A stretch of DNA of 64,000 nt from Ampullaceana balthica (taxonomy: Eukaryota > Mollusca > Gastropoda > Lymnaeidae): positions 1,207,001 through 1,271,000 of the forward strand of contig CALYLW010000066.1 of the NCBI GenBank assembly GCA_944989445.1, given 5' to 3'. The translations under genes and the position numbers were made by a program. Positions 1-15,500 of this stretch are shown one piece after another. How positions within the stretch are numbered: position 1 is the first letter of the stretch; the number at the start of each line of letters is the position of its first letter. The notes below the pieces were generated by a model. The model was not told the origin of the DNA. It did no database searches and saw only the letters and a program-made list of their open reading frames with translations.

Positions 1-502
1 ATAAAACCACATGATGTTGTCAGGGAACTGAAAGATGTTCTGAAGAATAACAACGCTGGAAAAAAGTCCAGAATTTGCGATAAATTATTGATGACGTCAT
101 TATGATACATTTCCTAGCCCTAGCGACCACCTCATGGCTACTCCTGGCTATTGAAATCTTGGGTAATATACTTTGCGTAAATTTCTGTTCAAACTTCAGT
201 CTACCATAAAAATTACAGCGCACACAACTATTAAACACACATTAAACATACACATTCTTTGAGATGAAATATATTTATAGATAAACTTTTTGATATTTTT
301 TTTCCAAAAATAAAAGTAACTACACAGCAACCATTGCCAAAAAGACCTGAAATTTAACTTAAACTTTGGCGCAAGGCCCGATGTAAATTTTTTTGTTAAT
401 ATTTGATGGTAATATGAGGTCAATGGATTATAACATACAATATTTAAAAGCAATGAAATATAATGTAGTAGTTTCTTAGTCATGCACGTGAGTGTATTTC
501 AG
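1..502 (+). other. Upstream intron of the IgGFc/TSP1 gene
   Basis: AT-rich sequence ending in the acceptor GTGTATTTCAG before 503. The short frames present on the minus strand show no family features. Confidence 0.5.
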
Positions 503-3500
503 CCATCTCGACTTCTATCATGGGAGACTACTTCATCTTCCAGCTGCCGTTCGCTGGTAACAACAGTGAGGTCATTGCGTGTGTCCACACGGTCGACGCC
601 TTTCCTTTCACGGTCACCGTGACCGCGCCTCAACATCCTTCACCTTTTAATGAGACCAAGGAGTTAACACAGTTTACAGGAACAACGTTCCACATCAGTG
701 AGCAATATGTGTGAGTTTGGTGTTTAGAGCGACTGGTTCCACATCAGTGAGCAACATGTGTGAGTTTGGCGTTAGAACGAATGGTTCCACATCAATGAGC
801 AACATGTGTGAGTTTTGCATTAGACGAGTGTTTTCGTTTTTGTGAATAATATGAGGGAGTTTGTCATGTATGTGAATTATTATTGCTCTAAGACAATATT
901 ATATGTGACTTTGCCGATATAAAAAAAAGTGTTCCCATTGCTATAAATAATTTTACAAAATAAATTTAAACAAACAATATGATATAGTCATAAAAAGTAA
1001 ATTATCACTGAGTTTTTCCTCTTTGTGTGTGTGTAATCATTAGCCAGTTAGAAGTTTTTCAGTGTGTTATCCCCTAAGTTTTTGAAAAGTTTGCGCCAAA
1101 GTTTTAAACTTAATCATTTCATTAATTCACAAGATTGGAAACAAATTCCACAAGGACTAATTTTGAAAATGAATCAAACACATGTCATTAATAATATATT
1201 ACAAAACACAGGACATTAATAATATATTACAAAATCCAGGACATTAATAATATATTGCAAAATCCAGGTCATTAATAATATATTACAAAACACAGGACAT
1301 TAATAATATATTACAAAACACAGGACATTAATAATATATTACAAAACACAGGTCATTAATAATATATTACAAAATCCAGGACATTAATAATATATTACAA
1401 AATCCAGGTCATTAATAATATATTACAAAACACAGGACATTAATAATATATTACAAAACACAGGACATTAATAATATATTACAAAACACAGGACATTAAT
1501 AATATATTACAAAACACAGGTCATTAATAATATATTACAAAACACGGGACATTAATAATATATTACAAAATCCAGGTCATTAATAATATATTACAAAACA
1601 CAGGTCATTAATAATATATTACAAAATCCAGGACATTAATAATATATTACAAAATCCAGGTCATTAATAATATATTACAAAACACAGGACATTAATAATA
1701 TATTACAAAACACAGGACATTAATAATATATTACAAAACACACGACATTAATAATATATTACAAAACACAGGTCATTAATAATATATTACAAAACACGGG
1801 ACATTAATAATATATTACAAAATCCAGGTCATTAATAATATATTACAAAACACAGGTCATTAATAATATATTTCAAAACACAGGACATTAATAATATATT
1901 ATAAAATACAGGTCATTAATAATATATTACAAAACACAGGTCATTAATAATATATTACAAAACACAGGACATTAATAATATATTATAAAATACAGGTCAT
2001 TAATAACATATTACAAAACACAGGTAATTAATAATATATTACAAAACACAGGTCATTAATAATATATTACAAAACACAGGTAATTAACAATATATTACAA
2101 AACTATTACTTATTTAACGTCCACTTGTTTACCCCACCAGCTTCTCTGGGTCAGGACTGTGCTGGACGGTGGTCGTTACTGGAGGTGGAAACTTCTCGGT
2201 TAATCTACTGATTATAACGGACCAGGGAAGGACGGAATCGGTTGTTTTAATACCAGTAGCAGGTTACGGGCATCGATACGTCATATTTACTTTAAGGTCG
2301 GTATCGACTTGTTTATATACGTTAATAGTATAATTAAAATACTTACAACGGGAAGGAGGCGATTTCTCGTGATAATGATGATTTATAATGAATTACTTTA
2401 ACATTTTAACAAGTATAATTCACATGCTTTATGAACTTACTAAGCAACATTTTAACACGAATTTCCTGACAAAAATCTAAATAAGACATCTTCTAAAACC
2501 TAACAATGACCAGCTCTCTAAAATATAACTTTGATCTTCTTACCCAACATCTTGCTTCGACATTGCTACACAACATCTAGCATAGGTGTTTCTAATAAAC
2601 TTACATTATCTTGCTATCCAACATCTGACAGTGACTTTTGTATCCACCACCTCTCTATGAACTTTCTATCCAACATCTTTTGCCTTCACATCCAACATCT
2701 TTTAAGTTCCAATCAAACGTATGTTACTTTACTATCTAGAATCTATTGACTTCATTTCCTAAATATTTTACATGTTTATACTACATCCATTACCTTTCTA
2801 TCCTACATCTATTGTATTCCTATCCCAAATCTATTATCTTTTTATCTATTACCCTCCTATCTAAAATTTATTACCGTCCCTACCCAATCCCACACTAAAC
2901 TTAACACCCGTCTCCTATACTTCCAGTGGCCAGCCATCGGTCATTCTGTTGTCTATGGCCAACAACACCAGGATCCGAGTCAAGCTGATCAACTGCTGTA
3001 AAGGGTCATTTCAAATAGTGCACGAGGGGGTCACCTACAGCCATGGGATGACCTTCCAGGTGACTCTGGACAGGTAGGTCATTTCAAATAGTGCACGAGG
3101 GGGTCACCTACAGCCATGGGATGACCTTCCAGGTGACTCTGGACAGGTAGGTCATTTCAAATAGTGCACGAGGGGGTCACCTACAGCCATGGGATGACCC
3201 TACATTTTTATTGATATTTATTGTGATCGATTGTGGGATTTAATGGGAGATATAAAATTTGATCAGCTAACACAAAAGTTCTAAGTCCCCCTGTGTGACT
3301 GCTTAGTTTGTGACTAAAAAATTATTTTCTTCTTTTTCATGCAAGATTCTACATTTCTCACTGCAGCTGGGCCTCATCTTTTTAAAAAAATATTTTTTGT
3401 TCATTTTATAAGAATAAGACGGAGAAGTACTTGTTACATGTAACTTAACAAGTAAATTTAATACCACAATGAAAAATAGCGTTATGAACCGCCACTATGG

Positions 3501-6500
3501 TGGGTCATCATGTTAACAATGTACGCCCCTGGAGTATGTCAGTATGAAACACAAAATGTTAATTTATTTAACCAAAGAACACGTGACACGCCAAAAAATG
3601 AGTATAGTGTTAAACAAAATGTCATTTTGAACAATCGTTTAGGAATGTTGTCTGCTTATTTATAGCTTATTCACTTTGAAGGTTTCTTAAAGAATAACGA
3701 AATTTAATTAGTTATATAACCTAAAAGTAATAAATTAATATATCATATAGAATACGACTGCAATAAAGATTTTGAATAAAATACAGAATAAACAGACAAA
3801 TTGTGTAATGCAAAGAATAAATTTAAGCTGTGTATACGAACTAATACAACAGTTAACGTTTCGGCTAATGCCTTCATCAGTACAATAAACCTACAGTTCT
3901 TACATAAGTATTAAAATTATACTTTCTTAACACAAATTAGTTAAATAAAATAGTTCCTCTTTTTTTCTCTTATATCCTGTGTTATTGTTTGTTGTTGTTG
4001 TTTTTCCTTTCTTTTTGTATCTTAATTAACGTAACTATTTTCTTAAAATGTAGTTTGTGTTATGAATTGAAATATATTTTTTAAAAATATTTTGTTCGAT
4101 TAATCGGGACAAAATTTAATAGATTAATTTCGATTAATTTTACTTTAATAACGCATATAGAAATCCTGTTAAGGTGCGATTCTTTATTTCGCGAAATTGG
4201 TTAACTCGCGGTAGTTCAATTATTCCCAAATTTTGTGACGTAACACAGAAAATTCGTTCTGCTATGCACGAATTAAGAAAGGAAAACATATTTGTTTACG
4301 TATGCGCGTCTAAACAAATAATAATAATACGAGGGGAAAGTCTTTAAGTAACAAAAAAATATAAATTATTAATAAGTTGGAAAAATAATTATTCGAAATA
4401 TTTTTCTTAAATTTTAGTCGAATTTTAATCGATAAAATTTATTGTAATCGATTAAAAAATGTAACGATTAATCAATTAAATACACGTTAATTTCCGCAGC
4501 CCTAAATTTTAATTCGTAAATAAGTATTTTAAGTACTTGAACTAAATTTCATTCCATTGTTTGATAGTCAGCAGGGCTTTGCCTTACAGAACTGTGACGT
4601 AAACGAAAAGCAAGTTGGGAGTTTAGCAGGTGAGTGATACAAACAACTCTTTGAACGGTAAGATCAACTGCCATTTACCAATCGTAAAAGTATAATATCA
4701 AGGTAATTTAACAAAACATTTGATTTAAAGAGTACACAATCTCCAGCATTTGATTCTTTGTGTGGTTAAACAGAGATAACATCTGTTAGCAAACTTAAAT
4801 CAAGGTATGATCGTGGCGTGGCCATCTATTTGTACAAGTACTAATGTACTCATCTGTTTGTACAAGTACTAATGGACTCATCTATTTATACAAGTACTAA
4901 TGTACTCATCTATTTGTACAAGTACTAATGTACTCAACTATTTGTACAAGTACTAATGTACTCATCTATTTGTACAAGTACTAATGTACTCAACTATTTG
5001 TACAAGTACTAATGTACTCATCTATTTGTACAAGTACTAATGTACTCAACTATTTGTACAAGTACTAATGTACTCAACTATTTGTACAAGTACTAATGTA
5101 CTCATCTATTTGTACAAGTACTAATGTACTCAATTATTTCTACAAGTACTAATGTACTCATCTATTTGTACAAGTACTAATGTACTCAACTATTTGTACA
5201 AGTACTAATGTACTCAACTATTTGTACAAGTACTAATGTACTCATCTATTTGTACAAGTACTAATGTACTCATCTATTTGTACAAGTACTAATGTACTCA
5301 ACTATTTGTACAAGTACTAATGTACTCATCTATTTGTACAAGTACTAATGTACTCATCTATTTGTACAAGTACTAATGTACTCAACTATTTGTACAAGTA
5401 CTAAGGTACTCATCTATTTGTACAAGTACTAATGTACTCATCTATGTGTACAAGTACTAATGTACTCATCTATTTGTACAAGTACTAATGTACTCATCTA
5501 TTTGTACAAGTACTAATGTACTCAACTATTTGTACAAGTACTAATGTACTCATCTATTTGTACAAGTACTAATGTACTCATCTATTTGTACAAGTACTAA
5601 TGTACTCATCTATGTGTACAAGTACTAATGTACTCATCTATTTGTACAAGTACTAATGTACTCATCTATTTGTACAAGTACTAATGTACTCATCTATTTG
5701 TACAAGTACTAATGTACTCATCTATTTGTACAAGTACTAATGTACTCATCTATTTCTACAAGTACTAATGTACTCATCTATTTCTACAAGTACTAATGTA
5801 CTCAACTATTTGTACAAGAACTAATGTACTCAACTATTTGTACAAGAACTAATGTACTCATCTATTTGTACAAGTACTAATGTACTCAACTATTTGTACA
5901 AGTACTAATGTACTCAACTATTTGTACAAGTACTAATTTACTCAACTATTTGTACACGTACCAATGTACTCATCTATTTGTACACATACTAATGTTCTTA
6001 TCTATTTGTACAAGTACTAATGTACTCAACTATTTGTACACGTACCAATGTACTCATCTATTTGTACACATACTAATGTACTCATCTATTTGTACACGTA
6101 CTAATGTACTCATCTATTTGTACACGTACTAATGTACTCATCTATTTGTACACGTACTAATGTACTCATCTATTCGTACAGGTACTGTTGTGGAAAGCGA
6201 CCAGGCACATGCTCCCTTTGGTGTAATAGCTGGAAACTGTAAAACTCTTTGTCGGGACTGCAACTATTGTGTCCTTCAAAATAATCGATCTCCTAATTAC
6301 TATTCAGGTATTGATTGGTTGAGTAACATATTTATATCGATACTCATAAATATAAGGATAAAATGATTTAAACAGTTAGACACAGCGTTTAAAATAGACT
6401 GTGAGTTTATACCGTATAAGCCCCTTTGATTTCTTTCTCAAAATTCATTACATCAAATTGAACTTTAAACAAACGTCTCCTTTGTGGTATAGTGGAAACG

Positions 6501-9500
6501 GAAAATTTAATCAAAACAAAATACACTCACTCATATTAATGAAAATAAACTAATTTTGTGATATATTATAACACCAAGCTTATTTTTGCACTTACATATA
6601 TTCTATTTAATTTTTGCACGATATGATTCCCGAATGTTTTGTCTTGAAGAGATGCTGACTCCAGTGGAAACGCATGGCCTTTCCTTTGTGTTGTTCTCCC
6701 TGCCAAGGGAAGCGGTCGTGAGCTTCTCCGTGGTGATAACAATAGCTAATACCACCATCACTGTGGCCACTTCATTGATCATGCTCATGAGCAGAATGGA
6801 CGAGTGCTTCGTGGTAAACATTGTCATTAAATACTGTCGAGATACTGATCCGATGAGTGATGTATGTTATTACACGGTTCATTATGTGGCCAGTTTTATA
6901 GGTCATAATGTGGTCAGTGTCGTAGATTATTATGTTGTCAGTGCAAAAGATCATTATGTGGTCAGTGCAACAGATTATTATGTGGTCAGCGCTATAGATC
7001 AAATTTTGGTCAGTGCTATAGACGATAGATGACAATGTAATCATTTCTATAAATCATTATTTACAAAAAGCCAGGGATCCTCATATAATCAGTGCTACGT
7101 GTATAGATCTTTAAGTGCTTAGTGCTATAGATCTGAATATTCAAACCGCCTAATTTATGTAAACCTGTAGAGACTGCATGAAAACTTTTATAGCAGATTA
7201 AAGGTATTAGATAACTACTTATATTTTCTTTTAACTGCTCATTTTCTGCATGCTTAAAATGGCGGCTTGCATTCTCTAGATCAGGGGTCGGGAAACCATG
7301 GCTCGCGAACCAGATGTGGCTCTATTGATTGCTGCATCTGGCTCTCAGACAAATGTTCAATTAATAATTTAAAAAAGAATGTTTATTCAGACACTTTTGA
7401 TCTACATATTAATAGAATATAAAAAGACAGCATGACAATGTTATTAAAATTACTTCAGAGACATTAATGTTGTACTTTTGGTGTTGAAATTACACAAAAT
7501 GCACACATTTACTTACATTTTTAGTTTTATATATAATTTATGGCTCTCACAGAATTATTTTTTCAAAATATCTGGTGTTTATGGCTCTCTCGAACAAAAA
7601 GTTTCCCGATCTCTGCTCTAGATGATGGGGTTTATTCATCAACACTTACATTAGATGACGCGATGAATATGGCTTGCTACTGGGATTAGATGAGTGTAGC
7701 TGTGTATTAGACTTTGTGTTGTTTAGTTAGAGCTGTACCATTGCTTACATACACAGTAGTGCCACTGTCATTTGCTGTCATGGATCTGACTCTGTTATAA
7801 CTATACAGATGTCGGTGGATTGTGTTGTTTAAGTTAGAGCTGTACCATTGCTTACATACACGGTAGTGCCACTGTCATTAGCTGTCATGGATCTGACTCT
7901 GTTATAACTTTACAGATGTCGGTGAATGAGAAAGCCACTATTTTGAACGCTGACAAACCAGTAGCGTGCTATTACATCACCGCAGGGCAAGATAGCTTGA
8001 TGCAGGGGTCCTCATTTCTTGTTCTGCTCGTCCCCGTTCAGCTCTTCTATAACGTCTACATTTGGAGGTACGTGTGACGTTTGCTATTGTCTGTCTTATT
8101 ATTTATTTTTTTTAAGGCACCTTTTTCAAAAGCCCAACTAACTTGTCCTTGTATGATAAATACGTAATATTAAACTTCCTGAAATGTACTCAAAGTATTT
8201 TATAATAGGGGTTGTAGGGCGCTCATGGCGCCCACTATTTCTTTTTTTGGTCAAAAGCCCAAGTAACTTATCCTTGTATGATAAATACGAAATATTCCTG
8301 AAATGTACACAAAGTATCTTATAATTAACAATCCTCAAATCCTCTTTTCACATCGTTCCCTTTTCCAACATTAAAATATGAGCTAAAACAATCACGTCAT
8401 TGTTAATCTGGAAATCAAAGTGATTATGATTTTAAAGTTTATATTTTTAATTTTTAAAAAAGCAGAGTGATGTCCCTTAGCGTTAGGGCATGAGTGATAA
8501 TTGAGGGTGTTTATATTATTTACTAGCGTATCACCCGTCAAAAATGACGGAAGTTTTCAAAATAAATACACATCAGATTAAAAAATAACGTAATACAGAA
8601 CTTTCATTTATTTTATTTATTTTTATTTGATTCATTTATTATCATATTGAACAATTTCTGCGGAACGTTCGAAAAGAGTATATTTGGTTCAGTAATTTTT
8701 GGTGCGCACTATTGAACAAATCAGCATTACATCCAAGAAGCATTACATTCATTACGGGAATTATGTATGTTGATTATTAGTGGATTATTAGCCCTGTATT
8801 TGTCAAAAAGGAGCGTTTACATGTCGGACAAGAGATGGGACTGCTATGAAGCTTTCAAATAAAATACAAAATACAGAAACACATTTTTAAAATTAAAACA
8901 ATAAATAAAACCTTTTTTAGGATTGTGTAATGATGAAGGCATTTTACGAAACTGTTATTTAATAATAACGCTTTAATAATGTATTGTTTTAATCACACAA
9001 TTGGTTTGTGTATCTAGTTCTAGTATTTCGTTGTAACATGTTTGTTTAAAGATATGTTCAAAATAAGTAGCCAATACTTTTTAAAAAACTGTTAGTCTGT
9101 GACGTGGTATTCTATAAGGTCTAGGGCTGTCAATATATATATATTTTAAATCTGCCCGGGTACCAGTCCAAATTTTCCCACGGTTACCCGGGTACCCGTT
9201 CAAAACGCTCCTTAATTTTCGACGTCATGACCACTTAACTAAGCATGCAACCTAGCCAGCATCAATGCACCTTATTTCACACAATAGCCAATGACATGGA
9301 CCCAGAAACACAATATTGTAAACTTTAATGCACTGTAAATGTGAATTCCTTCTATAAATGCACACGTAATACTCATAAACAGTAACTGCAGTAAAGCGAA
9401 CATTCAAACAAATTGTCGTCAATGACGTAACATTCAGTTAAGTCATACGGGCCAAGCAGCTTGAATGCTAATTTCCGCTAGGCGGCGGTGGTAATAAATA

Positions 9501-12500
9501 TTTAATTTATTAACTTTAAATACTGACAACGTTGTACGTCTTATTGAAATCATTTTTTCCCCTCTGATTAACACGTGTTAACGAACACAAGAAACACAAG
9601 CCAATGGGCGTGGCTTTGTAATTGGTTTCAGCGGCTGCGAGGTGGGTCATTCAGCATGCCGACACGTGTGGGCAGGGGGGTGGTGGTGGTGGGGGTGACA
9701 GACTAGATAACATCACCAACCATATACAAGCAAATCGCTCACTGCAACTTTTAAAAATATATTAAACCCAAATAATTGTCAACGCTTTGTTTCTGCTCAG
9801 ATTATTCTTATTTTTAAAGTTCATTTATTTTAGTTTCTGCACTTAAAATCAGTAAACAACTGAAACATTTTATTTAAAGTCCAATAACAGATCAGGTGGA
9901 GATAGGAAAAACACTTTTTGTGTTATCAGATTTTTTGTTTCATGATCAGAGGAAAAAATATGTACCATATACATAATACATTGTAATTGGTCTGGACCTT
10001 ATTTTATTCCCTTTAAGGCTTAAGCAGGTATTTATTCTTGAGCGTTATGGTGTTAAACGTATTTCACAGCATATATTTCACAAAAAATATACAAATTTGA
10101 TCAATTGTTCACGAGCGGCAATGTGAACACATAAGAGCCACATTGTGGCCACCGTTGCTATAGACCTTGCAGTCACATTTTCACGGGTACCGGGCGCAAT
10201 ATTACTACCCGGATAATTGTACGGCAAACGTTCCCCGTTTCCCGTGTACCCGTTGACAGGCCTAAAATGTATAATGTACTGTAATTTATGTGGTTGTTAG
10301 GGTATGAATGTTTATTAAATACTTATATGTTCGTTATTATCTTCATGTAAAGCACTGTGAGCCCAGTTCCTTACTGGGATACAGCGCTATATAAATTATA
10401 AATGTTTCATTATTATTATAATAGGTCATTTCCGGTAACCTCTACTTTCAGCTGTGCTGACTACACCAATATAGAAATGGACCATTACGTCATCTTCATC
10501 GTCCATCGTTATGCCACTAATTTACTGCTCAACGGATCATCGATATCTGATTGGTAATATCGAAACCTGGCCTGGTAATGTAGTTTACTTGTTGGATTTT
10601 CTACATGAATGGTAATGTAGGTGCCATTGGGTTGTGTCATGAAAGTAAACTCGATACCTGGTGGTAAGTCAAGCGTGGAATTTAACACGGTCATGCAAGG
10701 CCTCACACGAAATCTGTATGGCTACACTGTTTCAAGCACTATCGCTTTTATTTAATGATTCATTTATTTTGTTTTTCTCGACCCAACCACTTAACCCTTT
10801 ACCCCTTGTACTAACAAAACTATTGTTGTAACATCATGTTGTTATCTTATTTAACTGCAGGCCGTTATGAACTAGACATAGTGATTTATCAATTTCCTCC
10901 GTTATTAAATCATACATATTATAGGTATGTTATTGAACCATCATGATCCCAAAGGAACTGTTCACAACTGAAGAGCTATTCTTATTGACAAAGTGTTAAA
11001 TAGATTTATTTTAGTTATTGAAAGCTGCAAATCTGCTATTTTTCTTGTTTGGAAGGCAGCTACGGAAGTTACTAAATTATATAAAAAATTATTATCGTGA
11101 AGTTGGTGAATCGCCTAGCATCACAGGATAGAACCAATGGCATCTAAGCAATAAATATAGACATGTACACCATGTAATGGCATTAGTTTTCTAGACTGTG
11201 AGAAACAGAGAAGATCTGAAACCAAACTCTCCTCGCATCTCATGGCAGGATGACAATAGAATGGCAACCCGTGGCGGGAGATGACCACTGGCTAGTTGGT
11301 GACATGTCCCTACCAGTGGGAACCTACTACGTCTATATGATGGACATCCGTTACAAGTTCGGCTGTTACATGTACGGAGTCGCTCCTGAATTCGGCTACG
11401 GTTACTCTGGGGGATTTCTGCTGTCAGAGATCAACAAATTTGAGAAGGTGAGGGTCGTGAGGACACAATGACATAAGGCAATTAATTCTAATTTAGAAAT
11501 ACAACACAAAGGTAACTCAATACAACCCTCAGATAGACATAGACATAAGGAAAAAATTACTTTTCTTATTTCGTATGCAAGAACAAACACATACAAATGT
11601 TCGTTCTTCCAGTCCGTAAATTGGGCGTGGAATAGGTTGCCTGAAAATAAAACAGGAAAACCAACACGCTTTCAAGATTGAAAACTCTAATAAGATTACA
11701 GGACTAGAAACAAACCATGGATAAGCGTAGGACGCAATAATCTTCTGTATAGAAGGGGCATTTTTAACGGATAAGATGACAAGTCAGTACTGACCGCTGT
11801 TTTACCATTGGTCAGTAACTTTAAGATATTTGGCACTCTGGTCAGCTCTGTAATTTGTTTTATAAGTTGTTGCCTACTTGTAATATTTGACATACTGACC
11901 ATTTACCGGCAGCTGATAAGTTACTGGTAGATATTTGAACCATCGGTCATTTACGGACAGTTCTTTTACCTTCGGATTTTTACGGGTGGATATTTCTTTT
12001 TTTTTACTGTTCAGTTACTGGCGTCTTTTTGTAGCACTGGTCTGTGTACGGAAGTTATTTAAAGCATTTATCAGTGACATGTAACAGGTAGATAGTGTTT
12101 AAGTGATCATCTGAATATATTTATTTTTCAATAACGAAATTGACAAAAGCTTTGATGCCTATCAAAGTGTACATTATGAATATGAACCAATATTAACAAT
12201 ACTGTGTCCATCACAAAGATGTGTGTCCCCACCAGCAGGACACAGAAGAAGATGGTGCCAAATGATTTTATCGACAATGATTGCGATTCTCTGATAGACG
12301 AGGAGGTGTTAAACAATGAAGGTCAGGAAATTGTTAGCGGGTGAATTATATTATATTAGAATAAAAATTAATTAACTTCCTTTCTTAAATTATTACCGTA
12401 TTTTAGCGCATATATGAATATGTATATATATTAATTTATATATAAACAAGTCCGAATTTCACATTTTACACATCCAAAGAATAATAATAAATTTATTACA

Positions 12501-15500
12501 CAACAACACGTAACAAATAGTTTGAAAGTTAGCAGTATTAGATATATATCATCATTGTCATCAGTCCCGTGACCTTTGTGGTCGTTGAGGGGAGCACATG
12601 GACACATCAACAGACAACGATCTCTACATTTGCCTATCTTGAGCGGCGACAAATATTTCGTTCAATCTCATCCCTGTCCATTCCTTTATATTGTCCGGCC
12701 AGTTTTTCCGCTGTGAACCTCTTCGCCGGCCCCCTTCTACAGTCCCTTGAAGGATAATTTGTGTCAGGGTATCATGCCGCAGTACATGACCGAACCATGC
12801 CATCTTACGTCTCTTAATTGTTGTTATAAAGGTTTCATGACGACCCGCGACAGAGTTTATTCTGTCCCTGACATATTCATTGGTCTTGTGTTCTAAATAG
12901 GAGATATATCCCCTCTCCTTCGTTGCCCATGCAATCTAAAAAAATCCTCTTTCAAATTTATTTTGCTCTCGGTGCGCATTTTAGCTGAAATCTCTGCCCC
13001 CGCCTAAAGGAAATTTATGTTAATTGAGATAATGAAATATGGAAATAAATTTACCCTAAAATAATAGACATATCTGTGTGTTTATATGACATGAATATTT
13101 TTAGTTAGAATCGAACAAAAATTTAAAACAAATTTAAAACCCTTTAAAAAAAAGTCCACTTATAAATTTCATCTTTGAAATCATCTATTTAATTTGTGAC
13201 AATCATTTTTTGCAAAGGGGCAGATATGGTATTCATATCGCCTATCTTATATCACTCAAATTACGCATCACTTGAGTCAATTACATGTAATAATGAGAAA
13301 ACTATGAAAATACGAATAGCTGCTTGGAGAGGTTTTGTCAATTGTCACATATTTTATTGTGATTAGTCTCTAAAAAAAGCCACAGGTCTATATTTGGTTG
13401 CAAATTAAATACGAATCAGTTTTAACACAAAAAATTCTTTTTCTGGAATTCGTCAGTTTGATAACTTAGTAAATTTATGTAACACTTTCTGGAAATACAG
13501 ATACTCTTACAACGTATTGTTTAATTAATATAATTATAAACTGTATGGTTTATTCCGATTTTAAATGTGTTTTTTTTTACCTAAAGGTATATTCAGTCAA
13601 TGTTTAAAACTTAAGTTCCTTTTTTGACTTATCAGTAAATGTTCAACACACTAATCCATGTTATCAGTCAATGTTTGACCCATAAGTCAATGTTTGACCC
13701 ATAAGTCAATGTTTGACCCATAAGTCAATGTTTGACACTGATGATAAACTATGAAGAGAGTGTACAAACGATGAATTTTTATTACCTGCAGACGATGACA
13801 ATGATTCAAGAATCGATGAAGATTTGGGAATGCTGAAGCTTGGTAAAGTAAATGTTGTTAGTAGATAAGATTATTGAATTAGAATGAATAGAGTCATGAT
13901 TAAGTTTGCTGATCTAATAAATTGAGATTAAATAATAATAATAATAATAATTGATAATTTATACAGTGCTATATCCCAGCAAGGAACCGGGCTCACAGCG
14001 CTTTACATGGAGATCATAACATACATATAATAATTAAATAACCATTCATTCCATAATAACAACATAAAGGACAGTACATTACACATAAGCTACGTTAATC
14101 ATTAAAAGAAATTGTGTTTCTTTAATTATATATGTCTATGGCATCCGTCCATACTCATGGGATGATGGCGTTTCCTCCTGCTCCTCTACCCCCCTTCTCC
14201 TTTCTCCTGGCCCTTTTCTCCTCGCTCTTGACTGTAAGGGAAGCTTCCGCGACTTGGATGCCCTCGCGTACTTTAGCCCGCCAGGAGGTGCGTTCCTCAG
14301 CAATGGTTTCCCACGTTTTATGGTCTATCTGCGGTCTATATGTGCGGGGATATTATATAGTAATGAATTTCAATATCGATATTATAACAGATAGTACTAC
14401 AATATATATTTTTTTCGCATGATAAAGTATTTACGAGTTTATAAGATAGTAAGGTTATGAACTGAAATTGTATCAACTTATTTCCAAGACGATATTGAGA
14501 TTAATAAAGGAGTATAGGAAATACGAAACTTTCGTTTTTTTTTAGATTTTGGCTAATGGTTAGTGTTGGGGCTGGAAAAATATAGTCGACTCTTCCCCCT
14601 CCCCCACACTTTTCACAAATCTGAATGATTACGAATACACAGACATTTGAAAGCTAAGGAGAAAAATTTAGGAGCTTCAGAAAGAGATTACCATCAGGCA
14701 ACACCCGCCATTAGAGATTACAGTCAGGCAATACCCACCAATAGAGATTACAGCCAGGCGATACCCATCAATAGAGATTACCATCAGGCGATACCCATCA
14801 ATAGAGATTACCATCAGGCGATACCCAACAATAAAGATTACAGCCAGGCGATACACAACAATAGAGATTACCATCAGGCGATACCCAACAATAGAGATTA
14901 CCATCAAGCGATACCCAACAATAGAGATTACCATCAGGCGATACCCAACAATAGAGATTACCATCAGGCGATACCCGCCGATAGAGATTACAGTCATGCG
15001 ATACCCACCAATAGAGATTACAGTGAGGCGATACCCACCAATGGAGATTACAGTCAGGCGATACTGCCACATCTCAATAGAAGATTTTCCTTTCCTTAAT
15101 GTATTTAAAAAAATTAATTTAAAAAAACAAAACAATGTCGATTGTCATGTATTGTAAAGACAAAATCGGCACTTATGATTCGAATCCCATACATTGATAT
15201 AAAGCTCCACAAATTTATTAAAATATTTTTGTGTTTCTGATACATTTCATTTATTTAAAATTAAAACCCGGACAATTTGATGAAGTCTGCTTGTGATTGT
15301 CTCCCCTAGTTAATGGCGGTTGGGGCAACTGGAATCAATGGGTGTGTCGAGGCGCCTGTGGCAATATAGGCTTTATCAAGAGAAGGTCAGTGGGAATGTG
15401 ATAGTTCAATGTTGTGTGGGGGCATTTTCTGGTTTTATAGCGTGTACCTAAGTGATTGTGTCGCTTATGATGTAATAGTAATACCGGTACATGGTTGTAT

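Larger units (their letters stand above)
503..11447 (+). other. IgGFc-binding-like region, nine exons
   Basis: Extracellular beta-rich region of about 440 residues. Family-like features: the opening YFIFQLPFAGNNSEV, the stretch VIAGNCKTLC with clustered cysteines, TPVETHGLSFVLFSLP, ILNADKPVACYYITAG, LLVPVQ, a VNIVVP-like segment in the eighth exon, and the closing VGTYYVYMMDIRYKFGCYMYG. This succession (value-in-the-air, 'wTHG', 'aDKPV', 'y..H......fGvyvYG') is what I know from IgGFc_binding family members. The identification rests on motif order, not on a database search. Residues are conserved across nine separately placed exons with consistent phases, so the region is likely functional. 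Confidence 0.72.
12219..13842 (+). other. Acidic D-x-D repeat exons (MopE/TSP3-like calcium-binding motif)
   Basis: Two small exons (12219-12321 and 13792-13842) encode NDFIDNDCDSLIDEE and, after the splice, DDDNDSRIDEDLG. Both match the pattern D-x-D-x-D-x-x-I-D-E-(D/E) that is common between IgGFc-like and TSP1 modules in invertebrate proteins and resembles Ca2+-binding loops. The first exon also carries two cysteines. The second ends in phase 1, matching the phase-1 start of both downstream TSP1 exons (15310 and 26338), which matters for the alternative-ending hypothesis. Confidence 0.65.

Noticed and set aside
1184..2103. CRISPR-like regular repeats
   Set aside because: Units are contiguous with no unique spacers, and the genome is animal.
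4020..4510. hAT-like end TTTCCGCAGCCCTA with ATTAATCGATTAA-type interior
   Set aside because: Only one terminus is visible; the partner end was not found.
9122..10264. Certain hAT element
   Set aside because: The termini fit, but no 8-bp target duplication could be found, so it was listed only as probable.
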